A stretch of 64,000 nt of DNA from Yanghanlia sp047501535 (GTDB taxonomy: Bacteria; Pseudomonadota; Gammaproteobacteria; Burkholderiales; Burkholderiaceae_B), in contig NZ_JAZDRJ010000005.1 of NCBI RefSeq assembly GCF_047501535.1, forward strand, positions 150,593-214,592, written 5' to 3'. Shown here one piece after another: positions 15,037-23,330 of this stretch. The position numbers and the translations under genes are program-made. The stretch's first letter is position 1. Each line of letters opens with the position of its first letter. The notes under the pieces are model-generated. The model was given only the letters and a program-made list of their open reading frames with translations. It did no database searches and had not been told where the DNA came from.

Positions 15037-16410
15037 TTAACCGCCCAGCAGCACCCCTACCGATTTACGACGTTCGGAATCGCGGCCATTGCCCGCCGTG
15101 GTTGACGCCGCAGCAGGCTGGGCGGCTGTGGCAGACGGCACATAAGGCTTGTAGAAGAAGTCATCCACCGGCTGCTGTGGCGCCCGAGAATACGCGCTGG
15201 AACCGCGACTTTGAGAAGTGCGGCCACGCCGTGGGCTTGATGGCAAGGACAGCGTGCCACGCGGGATTTTGCGGCCAATGAGTTTTTCTATATCTGCCAG
15301 CAACCGCTCTTCTTCTGAAGAGAAGAAGCTAATCGCCTCGCCACTGGCGCCTGCCCGGCCGGTGCGGCCAATACGGTGCACATAATCTTCAGCGTTATAA
15401 GGCAGGTCGTAGTTGATCACGCAAGGCACGCCAGCGACATCCAGCCCGCGTGCCGCAACATCCGTCGCCACCAGGACTTCAAGCTCGCCCGCTTTGAACG
15501 CCTCAAGGGCTTTCATGCGGTCGGCTTGGCTTTTATCGCCATGGATGGATTCCGCCTTGACGTCATCACGAATCAGTTCACGGGCCAAGCGGCTGCAGCC
15601 TATCTTGGTATTGGAAAACACAATCACCTGGCGCAAGCCGCGTGACTTCACCAGATGCACAACCGCAGCCCGTTTCTCAGCAGAGCTGAGTTCATAGACC
15701 GTCTGACTGACCGTATCGGCCGTGGCATTACGAGCCGCAACTTCGACTTCAGCCGGATTATTCAGGTAAGTGCGTGCCAGCTTGCGGATATCGTTGCTGA
15801 AGGTAGCGGAAAACAGCAGACCCTGACGCCGCGCTGGAAGCAGGCGCACAATGCGGTCGAGATCGGGCAGAAAGCCCATGTCCAGCATGCGGTCGGCTTC
15901 ATCCAGAACAAACAGCCCCACCTGGCTAAGGTTGAGCGTTTTCTGCTCGACGTGATCAAGCAGGCGGCCCGGCGTAGCAACCAGCACCTCGCAACCGCGC
16001 CGCAGTGCGTCGCGCTGCGGCGCAATATCGACCCCACCGAACACCACGGTGGTTCTAAGCGGCGTGTGCTTGCTGTACTGTGCGACGCTCTGATGAACCT
16101 GGTCGGCCAGTTCGCGGGTAGGCGCGAGAATCAGGGCGCGCACAGGATGGCGGGCGGGCGAGGCGCTGGTATTGGCCAACGGCATGAGCCGGTGAAGAAT
16201 AGGCAACGTAAACGCCGCCGTTTTGCCTGTGCCCGTTTGAGCGGCCCCCATGACATCCCGGCCGTCCAACACCAGCGGGATAGCCGCAGCCTGAATGGGA
16301 GTCGGCGATGTATAACCGGTTTCGGTAATGGCCTGCAACAGGCTGGGGTGCAGCCCGAATTCGGAGAAAGAGGCGATGGTATCTGGCTGAGTTTGTGTGG
16401 TATCTGTCAT
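15037..16410 (-). CDS. rhlE: DEAD-box RNA helicase, RhlE-like
   Basis: A 457-residue ATP-dependent RNA helicase. The Q motif (FSEFGLHPSLLQAITETGYTSPTPIQ) is followed by motif I AQTGTGKT, motif Ia PTRELADQV, motif II DEAD in VLDEADRMLDMG, motif III SAT and motif VI HRIGRTGRAG. The C-terminal tail is basic and low in complexity (RRGRTSQSRGSSAYSRAPQQP), which is typical of RhlE for RNA binding. RhlE acts in ribosome assembly and RNA turnover, often under cold. The ATG at 16410 has no clear Shine-Dalgarno; a stable hairpin sits 17 nt upstream and may influence translation. Monocistronic. Confidence 0.92.
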   Translation of the reverse strand: MTDTTQTQPDTIASFSEFGLHPSLLQAITETGYTSPTPIQAAAIPLVLDGRDVMGAAQTGTGKTAAFTLPILHRLMPLANTSASPARHPVRALILAPTRELADQVHQSVAQYSKHTPLRTTVVFGGVDIAPQRDALRRGCEVLVATPGRLLDHVEQKTLNLSQVGLFVLDEADRMLDMGFLPDLDRIVRLLPARRQGLLFSATFSNDIRKLARTYLNNPAEVEVAARNATADTVSQTVYELSSAEKRAAVVHLVKSRGLRQVIVFSNTKIGCSRLARELIRDDVKAESIHGDKSQADRMKALEAFKAGELEVLVATDVAARGLDVAGVPCVINYDLPYNAEDYVHRIGRTGRAGASGEAISFFSSEEERLLADIEKLIGRKIPRGTLSLPSSPRRGRTSQSRGSSAYSRAPQQPVDDFFYKPYVPSATAAQPAAASTTAGNGRDSERRKSVGVLLGG

Positions 16411-16427
16411 TGAAAGGTGTGCATGCC

Positions 16428-16447
16428 CCGCTTGAAAACTCAAGCGG
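16428..16447 (-). promoter_or_regulatory. Hairpin in the rhlE 5' leader
   Basis: CCGCTTGA-AAAC-TCAAGCGG is a perfect 8-bp stem with a 4-nt loop just upstream of the rhlE start, where a ribosome-binding site would be expected. It could be a temperature-sensitive or autoregulatory element, but this is inference. Confidence 0.45.
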
Positions 16448-16552
16448 CAGCGTCGTTAACATATTGATTTTAACGCACAACCGTCGTCACCCCTTGATAA
16501 AGCTCCTATATCGAGGGCGACATGAGGCACTACCGCTACACTTTGCAGCATT

Positions 16553-16891
16553 TCAGAACGGCCACCAAGGGCGTAACAACCAATAGGCCACCATGCCGCC
16601 GGCAATCACGAACAGGCTGTTGCGCGTACGCCAGTACAAGAAAATGGCAATTAACGCAGCGACTGCCTTGACATCCAAGGTTGGCCAATCACCCGGTTGC
16701 CAAGGCAGGATCTCGGGGATGATGATTCCTGTCAGAGCCGCCGCAGGCGCGTAACGTAATGCACGACGCACCCCTTCCGGCAAAGGCAGGTAATCGCCAA
16801 ACACCATGTAACCTGCCCGTGTGATCAAGCTGCACAGCGCCAGCACCAGAATGGCGCCTAAGACATACCAGCTACCCTCATCCAGCATCAT
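16553..16891 (-). CDS. azlD: AzlD-family branched-chain amino acid exporter subunit
   Basis: A 112-residue membrane protein with three to four hydrophobic helices. LCSLITRAGYMVFGDYLPLPEGVRRALRYAPAAALTGIIIPEIL matches the conserved core of AzlD, including the RxxP-type loop. AzlD pairs with AzlC to export branched-chain amino acids or analogues such as azaleucine (YgaZH in E. coli exports valine). Its ATG overlaps the azlC stop by four bases (ATGA). The pair is divergent from ilvE, a branched-chain aminotransferase gene, which supports a role in balancing these amino acids. Confidence 0.9.
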   Translation of the reverse strand: MMLDEGSWYVLGAILVLALCSLITRAGYMVFGDYLPLPEGVRRALRYAPAAALTGIIIPEILPWQPGDWPTLDVKAVAALIAIFLYWRTRNSLFVIAGGMVAYWLLRPWWPF

Positions 16892-17628
16892 GCCTGCCTC
16901 ACTTCTTTGGTAAAGCGCTCACTCAACACGCCAGCCAGAATGCCTGCCACTACCGCTGCGGCCAGCCCCAGCCGCAAAGGCAGGCCCTGTCCCATCCAGG
17001 CCACGCAGGCAGCAGCCAGAATGCATACGGCCACAGGTCGAGTACTGACTAGCGGTATCACCACAGATAACAACGCCAACACGGCGGCGAACTCCAATGA
17101 CCACGATGCGGGAATGGCCGCTGCTAAATAAACGCCAATAATGGAGCACAGGTTCCAGGTTATCCAGCCAGGGACGATCACACCCAAGAAGTACCAAAGA
17201 TGACGAGGCTCGCCGCGCAACCGGGACTCACCATAGCGGCCCATGAACAGCACGAAGGCAATATCGGTGGAAAAGAAACCCACCCCAAGCCGCTTGGGCC
17301 AACTCAGATGACGGAAAAACGGCTGCAAGGCGGCGCCAAAAATGACGAAGCGGATATTCACCACCAGACCGGCGGCAAAAATCAGCCACAGCGGCACACC
17401 TTCTTTAATAAGAGGCAGAGAGGTCAATTGCGCGGAACCCGCATACACCCATAGGGTCATCAAAGTCGCCAGGGTTTCACTGATGCCCGACTTGACGATG
17501 GCGATGCCGGTTACCAGCCCCCATATGCTGGTTGCCACCAACGCGGGCAGCGCATCGCGAAACCCGAGCACGAACTGAGCACGATATCGTGCTTGCGGCC
17601 AACTTCTATGCAACCTGCTGAACGACAC
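16888..17628 (-). CDS. azlC: AzlC-family branched-chain amino acid exporter subunit
   Basis: About 246 residues from the GTG at 17628 (SFSRLHR...); an ATG at 17706 would add 26 residues of poor character and reach to within 64 bp of ilvE, so I prefer the GTG although its ribosome-binding site is weak. The protein has seven to eight hydrophobic segments. ALPALVATSIWGLVTGIAIVKSGISETLATLMTLWVYAGSAQL is the AzlC signature region, and NIRFVIFGAAL follows. It should form a complex with AzlD to export branched-chain amino acids. It is divergently transcribed from ilvE, a functionally linked gene. Confidence 0.85.
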   Translation of the reverse strand: MSFSRLHRSWPQARYRAQFVLGFRDALPALVATSIWGLVTGIAIVKSGISETLATLMTLWVYAGSAQLTSLPLIKEGVPLWLIFAAGLVVNIRFVIFGAALQPFFRHLSWPKRLGVGFFSTDIAFVLFMGRYGESRLRGEPRHLWYFLGVIVPGWITWNLCSIIGVYLAAAIPASWSLEFAAVLALLSVVIPLVSTRPVAVCILAAACVAWMGQGLPLRLGLAAAVVAGILAGVLSERFTKEVRQA

Positions 17629-17740
17629 AAAGCCAACCCTATTGAAAAATAGCAGCAGCCCATCATTGTACGCACAAGCAGGGCCCGCATTGGGGAAACT
17701 CTGCACATGCCGCGACCGACTTATTCAGGGCCGCCCTTGG

Positions 17741-17766
17741 TACAATCAATGCACTTTTCGGGAGAG
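17741..17766 (+). promoter_or_regulatory. -10 element and ribosome-binding site of ilvE
   Basis: TACAAT (17741-17746) is a good -10 box about 25 bp before the ilvE ATG; no strong -35 is seen at the proper distance. GGAGAG at 17761-17766 is a strong Shine-Dalgarno four bases before the ATG at 17771 and settles that start. Confidence 0.55.
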
Positions 17767-17770
17767 CGAT

Positions 17771-18691
17771 ATGTCCATGGCTGATCGTGATGGTGTCATC
17801 TGGTATGACGGCAAACTAGTTCCTTGGCGTGAGGCCAATACTCACGTGCTTACGCACTCCCTGCACTACGGTCTGGCGGTCTTCGAAGGGTTGCGCGCCT
17901 ACAACACTGAGCAAGGCACAGCGATTTTCCGGCTGCACGATCACACCCGTCGTCTGTTTAATTCGGCCCACATCTACCAGATGCCGATTCCTTTCGACCA
18001 AGAAACCATCAATGCCGCCCAGTGCGAAGCTGTTCGAGCCAATCAGCTCGAATCCTGCTATATCCGCCCGTTGGTCTTCTATGGCTCCGAAAAAATGGGG
18101 GTGTCTCCCAAAGGCGCCACCGTTCATGTAGCGATCGCTGCGTGGTCTTGGGGCGCCTATCTTGGCGAAGAAGCCCTTAAATCGGGCATACGCGTAAAAA
18201 TTTCCTCTTATGCCAGGCAGCATGTAAACGTCACCATGCCGCGCGCCAAGGTCGCCAGCACCTACGCCAATTCCATCTTGGCTAACGCCGAAGCGCTGGA
18301 TCACGGCTACGATGAAGCCATTCTGCTCGACACCGACGGCTTCGTGGCCGAAGGCGCGGGCGAAAATCTTTTCATCGTTAAAGACGGTGTGCTCTACGAA
18401 CCGGAAATCGCCTCTGCGCTCACCGGCATCACCCGCGCCACCGTGCATACGCTGGCCGCTGATCTTGGCCTTACCCTGCATACGCGTCGCCTCACCCGCG
18501 ACGACCTCTACATCGCTGACGAAGCCTTTTTCTCAGGCACCGCAGCAGAAATCACCCCCATACGCGAAATCGACGGCCGACGCATCGGTGCCGGGCAGCG
18601 CGGCCCCGTAACCGAGCAACTGCAAACCGCCTTCTTCGACGCCGTGCATGGCCGCAATCCCAAGTATCATCATTGGCTCACTCCCGTCTGA
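17771..18691 (+). CDS. ilvE: Branched-chain amino acid aminotransferase
   Basis: A 306-residue class IV (fold type IV) PLP aminotransferase. It makes Val, Leu and Ile from their 2-oxoacids with glutamate as amino donor. Lys160 in MPRAKVASTYANS is the PLP-binding lysine by alignment with E. coli IlvE, and EGAGENLFIVKDG and FFSGTAAEITPI are the other signature regions. The length equals that of E. coli IlvE (309). GVIWYDGKLVPWREANTHVLTHSLHYG at the N-terminus is diagnostic of BCAT rather than D-amino acid or PabC enzymes. Followed 22 bp later by a small zinc-finger gene, so probably co-transcribed. Confidence 0.95.
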   Translation: MSMADRDGVIWYDGKLVPWREANTHVLTHSLHYGLAVFEGLRAYNTEQGTAIFRLHDHTRRLFNSAHIYQMPIPFDQETINAAQCEAVRANQLESCYIRPLVFYGSEKMGVSPKGATVHVAIAAWSWGAYLGEEALKSGIRVKISSYARQHVNVTMPRAKVASTYANSILANAEALDHGYDEAILLDTDGFVAEGAGENLFIVKDGVLYEPEIASALTGITRATVHTLAADLGLTLHTRRLTRDDLYIADEAFFSGTAAEITPIREIDGRRIGAGQRGPVTEQLQTAFFDAVHGRNPKYHHWLTPV

Positions 18692-18713
18692 TGCCAACTT
18701 TTCAGGAAGAAAA

Positions 18714-18926
18714 ATGAGCAGTACGCCCGATAAGACTCTCCAAAAAGGCGAAACCGTTTACGTAGAGGCTAAAGACCTCCCCGTCTATTGCCCTGGTCCT
18801 AAAGCCCCCCTCTGGAGCATGCACCCGCGCGTGTATATCGAAATCATTCAGTCTGATGGCGCCATCTGCCCTTATTGCGGCACACACTATCAACTGAAAG
18901 AAGGCGAGAAAGTCCGCGGCCACTAG
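18714..18926 (+). CDS. zf-CHCC zinc-finger protein
   Basis: A 70-residue protein from the ATG at 18714 (AGGAAGA upstream). Cys26, His37, Cys52 and Cys55 form the CHCC zinc site in YCPGPK...MHPRVYIEI...ICPYCGTHY. The family is related to the NDUFS6/NUMM zinc subunit of complex I and occurs as small stand-alone proteins in proteobacteria, often beside ilvE in Burkholderiales. Its role is unproven. It is part of the ilvE - zf-CHCC - YheT-type hydrolase run. Confidence 0.85.
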   Translation: MSSTPDKTLQKGETVYVEAKDLPVYCPGPKAPLWSMHPRVYIEIIQSDGAICPYCGTHYQLKEGEKVRGH

Positions 18927-18943
18927 AAGCGAAAAGGCTGGAC

Positions 18944-20035
18944 GTGACCGCAAGCGTCGATACCTCACCCTGTCCAGTGCCATGGTGGCTGCCGGGCGGG
19001 CACGCACAAACCCTTTATGGGTCCCTGGCTGCCCGCCATCACCGCATTTCCTTCGTTCGGGAACGGGTAGACACGCCTGATGGCGACTTTCTGGACTTTG
19101 ACTGGGCCGGCCCCAAGCTGTTCGCCGACCGCCACGTCGATGGCAGTCACGTGCAGCCCGACCCCCAAATGGAAAAAACTGCTGCGCGTCGCTGGATGCA
19201 AGATGCTGACTGGTGGCAACTCAGGCAAGCAGAAGACACCCCTGCCGTGGTGATTTTCCATGGCCTGGAAGGCAGCAGCCGCAGCCACTATGCGCAAGCG
19301 ATCGCGCAATACTTTCGGGCTCGCGGCTGGGTCACCGTTATTGCCCATTTCCGTGGCTGTTCGGGCTTTCCAAACCGCATGGCGCGCGCTTATTTTTCCG
19401 GTGATTCCGCCGATATCGGCTTTGTGCTGGATACCGTCAGAGAACGTGTACCACAGGGCCGCTGGCATGCCATCGGCATTTCGCTGGGCGGCAACGCCAT
19501 GCTCAAATACCTGGGCGAACAAGAACAAAATGCCGCATGGCTGCTCGCAGCGGCGGCCGTCTCTGTACCCCTTGATCTGGTCGCCTGTGGGCGCGCGCTG
19601 TCTGAAACGCGTAGCGGCCGTCACGTGTACTGCCGCCACTTTTTACGGACGATGCGCCCCAAGGTGCTCGACAAGGCCCGCCGTTTCCCCGGCACGATCG
19701 ACGCCCTGCGCCTGAGCCAGGTACGCAGCCTGCGGGAATTCGATGACTTATACACGGCTCCCATGCATGGCTACCGTAACGCTCTGGATTACTGGACCCG
19801 TGCCTCCAGCAAACCCTTGCTGAAAACTGTCGCTGTGCCCACCTTAGTGTTGAATGCCCGCAACGACCCTTTCGTGCCGGCCACCTCCCTGCCCGGTTCG
19901 CACGATTGTTCTGACGCCATATTGCTGCACCAGCCAGCGCAAGGCGGCCATGCGTCTTTTGTCACGGGAAGCTTTCCCGGCAATATCAACTGGCTGCCCA
20001 CACGGCTGGCCTGCTACTTCGAAACGAAAACTTGA
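18944..20035 (+). CDS. YheT-type alpha/beta hydrolase
   Basis: A 363-residue alpha/beta-fold hydrolase starting at the GTG at 18944 with AAAAGG six bases upstream. The N-terminus WWLPGGHAQTLYGSL is the signature of the YheT/ABHD1-3 group. The nucleophile serine is in GISLGGNAML, the oxyanion region in IFHGLEGSS, the acid in NARNDPFVP and the histidine in GGHASFV. These enzymes cleave ester bonds; natural substrates in bacteria are unknown and related human ABHD1/3 act on lipids. It follows the zf-CHCC gene by 17 bp. The stop is 28 bp from the opposing protease gene. Confidence 0.87.
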   Translation: MTASVDTSPCPVPWWLPGGHAQTLYGSLAARHHRISFVRERVDTPDGDFLDFDWAGPKLFADRHVDGSHVQPDPQMEKTAARRWMQDADWWQLRQAEDTPAVVIFHGLEGSSRSHYAQAIAQYFRARGWVTVIAHFRGCSGFPNRMARAYFSGDSADIGFVLDTVRERVPQGRWHAIGISLGGNAMLKYLGEQEQNAAWLLAAAAVSVPLDLVACGRALSETRSGRHVYCRHFLRTMRPKVLDKARRFPGTIDALRLSQVRSLREFDDLYTAPMHGYRNALDYWTRASSKPLLKTVAVPTLVLNARNDPFVPATSLPGSHDCSDAILLHQPAQGGHASFVTGSFPGNINWLPTRLACYFETKT

Positions 20036-20062
20036 AAACGACGTACCGGTGCCAGTAAGCAC

Positions 20063-21607
20063 TCAGCTTTTGAAACGCTCCAGTAGCGCACGTTCGGTGG
20101 TCAAACGATTCTTCAACTCGCGGATCCGCACATCCAGTGCAGATTGCTCGTAAAAGTCACGCGTCATGGCTCGGGCCTGCTGCAACTGCTCGACAGCGGC
20201 AGGCAAAGCACCTGTGAGTTCGTAGAAATGCGCCATAGATTGGCGCGCCTCGGCACGCAACCCTAACCTTTCCTGACTTTGCGCCAGCAACTGCCACAAG
20301 CGCGGGACTTCCGGCCACTGCTGGATGCGGGCTTTAAGGACATCAATCGCTTCTTCATAGCGGCCCGCCCCTTGTAAGGCCTCCACCTGCGCCAGCGCAA
20401 CGCCTTGGCTGCCCGGCCAGCGCGCCGCCGCCTGCCTGCCCAAGCTGACGGCTGCCTCGGTATCGCCACGAGCCAGCGCGATTGCCACTTCCAGCCCGGA
20501 TATCTGCGCAGAACTCTGCCCTTGAGCGCGAGCCTGTTCCAGGGCTTCTGTGGCTTGATCCAGATCGCGCCGCTTCCACGCTGAGTACGCCAGCCCGTAC
20601 CACGCCGCCGACCGTTGCACGCCCTGAGCCTGCCGGGCGTCGGCTCGCAACTGATCTTCAGCAGAACGCAACGCTTGGCCCGCCCGGGCTTGCTCTATGC
20701 GCAACTTGGCTCTCACATACCAGAAGGCGTCGCTGCTGATATCGGGCCTGCGCTCAGCCCGCAAGGTACGGTTCTGGGCATCCGACATGCGCTGCACCGA
20801 CAAAGGGTGGGTGCTGGTGTAGGCATTGCCGCCTGTGCCCTGATTGAGGCGGGAGGCATTGCTCAGCAACTCGAACATGCGCGCCATGCCCGCCGGGTCG
20901 TAACCTGCCCGCGTCATCATGGTCAGGCCCACGCGGTCAGCTTCTTGTTCTGCTTGACGAGAGAAGCCAAGCTGGCGGTCAACCGCCGCCGCTTGCCCGA
21001 AAGCCGCAACCCCCATGACCAGATCTGGGCTGCCAGAAAGGGCCGCCAGCAAGGCGCCGGCCAGGGCGGCCATCATGGCGTGATTAGTCTGAGCGCGCTG
21101 GGTCATGCCGCGCGCAATATGGCGTTGCAGCACGTGAGCGATTTCGTGAGCCACCACAGACGCGAGTTCTGATTCCGAGCGGGCTGCAACCACCAAACCA
21201 CTGTTGATACCGATATACCCGCCCGGCAAGGCAAAGGCGTTGATCTGCGGATCACGCAGGGCAAAAACGTTAATACGCTCCGCCGTGGTATCTGCATGTG
21301 AGGCCAGCTTGCGGCCCATGTCAGTCAGGTATTGAAGGACATCGGGGTCGCCAATATACGTCGGGTCGCGCCGCCCCTGCTCCATGATTGCGTCGCCCAG
21401 CGTTCGCTCAACTTCTGGAGCAAGCTCTGACGCGGAGGCCAGCCCCATGCTGGGTATGCCCATGGGTTGCGCCGCAGCGGGTGCGACAGCCCAGCCGATC
21501 AGCACTGCGCTGATCGCACCACTGACCGCCAAGCGGTGGAACCGGGCCAGGCTGAAAAAACGAAAGCACCGCTTAATAGGGAGGGACTTCATAGTGAACG
21601 CAGCCAT
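20063..21607 (-). CDS. M48 metalloprotease with TPR domain, BepA-like
   Basis: A 514-residue periplasmic protease. It begins at the ATG that directly follows the stop of the upstream CtaG-type gene (TGAATG), so translation is coupled; a second ATG (21592) is possible. A signal peptide ends near APAAA-QP. The zinc motif HEIAH is at residues 154-158 with the third ligand in EQEADRVGL. The C-terminal half is helical TPR repeats (WYGLAYSAWKRRDLDQATEALEQA and the following ones). This matches E. coli BepA (YfgC), which assembles or degrades LptD and BAM substrates in the outer membrane. No ortholog-specific evidence beyond architecture. Confidence 0.88.
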   Translation of the reverse strand: MAAFTMKSLPIKRCFRFFSLARFHRLAVSGAISAVLIGWAVAPAAAQPMGIPSMGLASASELAPEVERTLGDAIMEQGRRDPTYIGDPDVLQYLTDMGRKLASHADTTAERINVFALRDPQINAFALPGGYIGINSGLVVAARSESELASVVAHEIAHVLQRHIARGMTQRAQTNHAMMAALAGALLAALSGSPDLVMGVAAFGQAAAVDRQLGFSRQAEQEADRVGLTMMTRAGYDPAGMARMFELLSNASRLNQGTGGNAYTSTHPLSVQRMSDAQNRTLRAERRPDISSDAFWYVRAKLRIEQARAGQALRSAEDQLRADARQAQGVQRSAAWYGLAYSAWKRRDLDQATEALEQARAQGQSSAQISGLEVAIALARGDTEAAVSLGRQAAARWPGSQGVALAQVEALQGAGRYEEAIDVLKARIQQWPEVPRLWQLLAQSQERLGLRAEARQSMAHFYELTGALPAAVEQLQQARAMTRDFYEQSALDVRIRELKNRLTTERALLERFKS

Positions 21608-22465
21608 TCAGGACACCACAGGCATGCCCCGGGAAACCCTCCGCCTGGATCGCTGCGGTAAACGGTTCTTCTCTGACAGACGCATGACAGTGGACAACGC
21701 ATAAAGCACGCCAAAGACCTCAATAAACCCTGCCAGCACCCACATCGTCAACCCCCCGATGGCCTGATCGGTGATGGCCGTCATGCCGGGAATGGCCCGA
21801 CCACAGAGGTCGAAAATCGGGTAGAGGTCTTTCTCGGAAAACGTGATGACGGCGCCTACGATGATCTGCGGCACCATGGTGATGATGGGGCAAAAAACCC
21901 TGCCGCCAGGCGACAACACAGCAGGGGGGCTGGGGCGGCGATCAAGAATCAGATTCCAGTACATGAAGCCGCTGATCACCACCGACCAGTTCATCAGGCG
22001 ATACAGGCGCCAATCAAGCATGGAATAGAACTGCACGGTTGGAATCAGGAAGCCCACAACCAGGATGACAAACAGGAAGGGCACCAGAATGCGATGCGTA
22101 AGCACGGCCTCAATTCCACGCCCCAGACGTGTGCGGCGGAAGTCGCGCAAGCGGATACGCCAGCGCATGGGCAGGCCGGCCCGCAGCACTTGCCCTGGGT
22201 AGGCGCCCATGATGAGCAAGGGCCCTAGATGGTGCAGGACCAGATGCTGCAAGCGATGAATGAAAAACATACGCTCGGCGTAGTAGTCGAGCCGGGTATG
22301 CATAGATAAATAAAGAATGAGCATGCCCGACCAGAACAGCGCCTGCCGCCAGCCGGACACTTTATGAACGCGCGTACCTCGTGCGAACAGCCATGCCCCA
22401 CCCAGGAAAAAGAAGAGGAACAGAGGGGAGAATTCCCACGGGATGAGCCATTCGAGCAAATGCAT
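21608..22465 (-). CDS. CtaG/CcoS-like cytochrome c oxidase assembly membrane protein (caa3_CtaG)
   Basis: A 285-residue integral membrane protein with about seven helices, beginning MHLLEWLIPWEFSPLFLFFFLGGAWLFARG. HRLQHLVLHHLGPLLIMGAYPGQ and SMHTRLDYYAERMFFIHRLQH are the histidine-rich segments of the caa3_CtaG family (COG3336), which assists copper delivery or assembly of aa3/caa3-type cytochrome oxidases. It is not the Cox11-type CtaG. No oxidase genes are adjacent, so it may assemble an oxidase encoded elsewhere. It is coupled to the following M48 protease gene. Confidence 0.8.
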   Translation of the reverse strand: MHLLEWLIPWEFSPLFLFFFLGGAWLFARGTRVHKVSGWRQALFWSGMLILYLSMHTRLDYYAERMFFIHRLQHLVLHHLGPLLIMGAYPGQVLRAGLPMRWRIRLRDFRRTRLGRGIEAVLTHRILVPFLFVILVVGFLIPTVQFYSMLDWRLYRLMNWSVVISGFMYWNLILDRRPSPPAVLSPGGRVFCPIITMVPQIIVGAVITFSEKDLYPIFDLCGRAIPGMTAITDQAIGGLTMWVLAGFIEVFGVLYALSTVMRLSEKNRLPQRSRRRVSRGMPVVS

Positions 22466-22492
22466 GGATGTAAATCCGGGAGAGGAACTCCT

Positions 22493-22828
22493 CTAGTTTA
22501 AAACATGCTGGCGCTGCGCACCCCAGTGGATTTCATGAATACCGGGATGAGCTTGCAAGCGACGCGCCCGGGACATGAGTTCTGCACGTAAAACGGGAGG
22601 ACAATCCACCGTTATGCTGGCGCGCACCATGCCGACCGGTTGACCATAATCGACGCTTAGCTGGGCAACCTGAATGCCGTCAGCGTGAAGATCGCGGTAA
22701 ATCTGGCGACGCACGGCTGGAAGGTGTTCGCGTGGACACACAACGGTGAGTCGTGATGTGCTGCGCGGTGCGCGCGCAGTGGAAGCCGTTACGCCTGCAC
22801 GGCGCAGAAAGAGATGAAACAAACGCAT
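22493..22828 (-). CDS. Solitary MgtC C-terminal-like (ACT-type) domain protein
   Basis: A 111-residue protein starting at the ATG at 22828 with AGGAG upstream. After a basic N-terminus (MRLFHLFLRRAG) the sequence LTVVCPREHLPAVRRQIYRDLHADGIQVAQLSVDYG...GMVRASITVDCPPVLRAELMSRARRL...GIHEIHWG has the beta-alpha-beta pattern of the cytosolic C-terminal domain of MgtC/SapB proteins. The five-helix membrane part of MgtC is absent, so this is either a free-standing regulatory domain or a remnant of a lost transporter. A predicted promoter 250 bp upstream gives it a long leader, as in mgtC/mgtA genes of other bacteria. Family assignment by pattern only. Confidence 0.5.
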   Translation of the reverse strand: MRLFHLFLRRAGVTASTARAPRSTSRLTVVCPREHLPAVRRQIYRDLHADGIQVAQLSVDYGQPVGMVRASITVDCPPVLRAELMSRARRLQAHPGIHEIHWGAQRQHVLN

Positions 22829-23076
22829 AATGACTCCTGCCCCCCGACAGAACACCGGGGAGATGGCCCAATCAAATGGCATGAGCCACAGTTATTGGAT
22901 ACGGCGGGAGTCAGCATGTACACATGCGAGAAGCTCCGCGCCCTGAAGGGAATCCAGGACGCGGGAGAGCAATATGGCTCTAGCGCCTGGAACGATAGGC
23001 GTCGATAGGTAATCGACTGCAACTTTCGCCGGGGTCGGTATTCACCACACAGCTCCATGAAGTTTCAACATTCGGA

Positions 23077-23105
23077 ATTCTAACTGAAAAATACTTATTC
23101 AACAA
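23077..23105 (-). promoter_or_regulatory. Sigma-70 promoter candidate for the MgtC-like gene
   Basis: Reading the minus strand, TTGTTG (23100-23105), a 17-bp spacer and TAGAAT (23077-23082) form a good sigma-70 promoter. Transcription would begin near 23070 and produce a leader of about 240 nt before the ATG at 22828. Confidence 0.5.
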
Positions 23106-23246
23106 TGCCTTACGGCACTTTTCCCCATCAAAAAAACTACGCGGTGTGATGCGAGACCGGGCCACGTTGCTGCGCAGAGGGCCGCAACCCTTTAAAACTG
23201 AGTCAAGCGCGTAGGATTTTGAATGTAGCTCCCTGAGCATCGTCCA

Positions 23247-23290
23247 TTGAAGCCGTCACGCCGGGAAATTGAAGCGGTCAAGCCGGGAAA
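23247..23290 (+). repeat. Two tandem 22-bp repeats upstream of a ubiH-type gene
   Basis: The units 23247-23268 and 23269-23290 are exactly adjacent and agree at 20 of 22 bases; both begin TTGAAGC and end GCCGGGAAA. One unit is about two helical turns. They lie just upstream of a probable -35/-10 (TTACAG 23295-23300, TAGAAT 23317-23322). Confidence 0.8.
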
Positions 23291-23330
23291 GCCATTACAG
23301 GGGTAGCGTGAAGGCGTAGAATACGCTGCT

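Larger units (their letters stand above)
22829..23330. other. 502-bp intergenic region with leader hairpins and tandem repeats
   Basis: The left part is the leader of the MgtC-like gene. On its strand it contains a hairpin with CCTGGATTCCCTTCAGG at its heart, a CATGT-GT-ACATG hairpin, and a CCCCGG...CGGGG hairpin just before the AGGAG site. The right part carries two tandem 22-bp repeats (23247-23290) and the -10 box TAGAAT (23317-23322) of the gene at 23331. I see no convincing gene; the short open frames lack ribosome-binding sites. Confidence 0.55.

Noticed and set aside
22829..23070. M-box or yybP-ykoY riboswitch in the leader of the MgtC-like gene
   Set aside because: The conserved cores of these riboswitches are not visible; only unassigned hairpins are seen.
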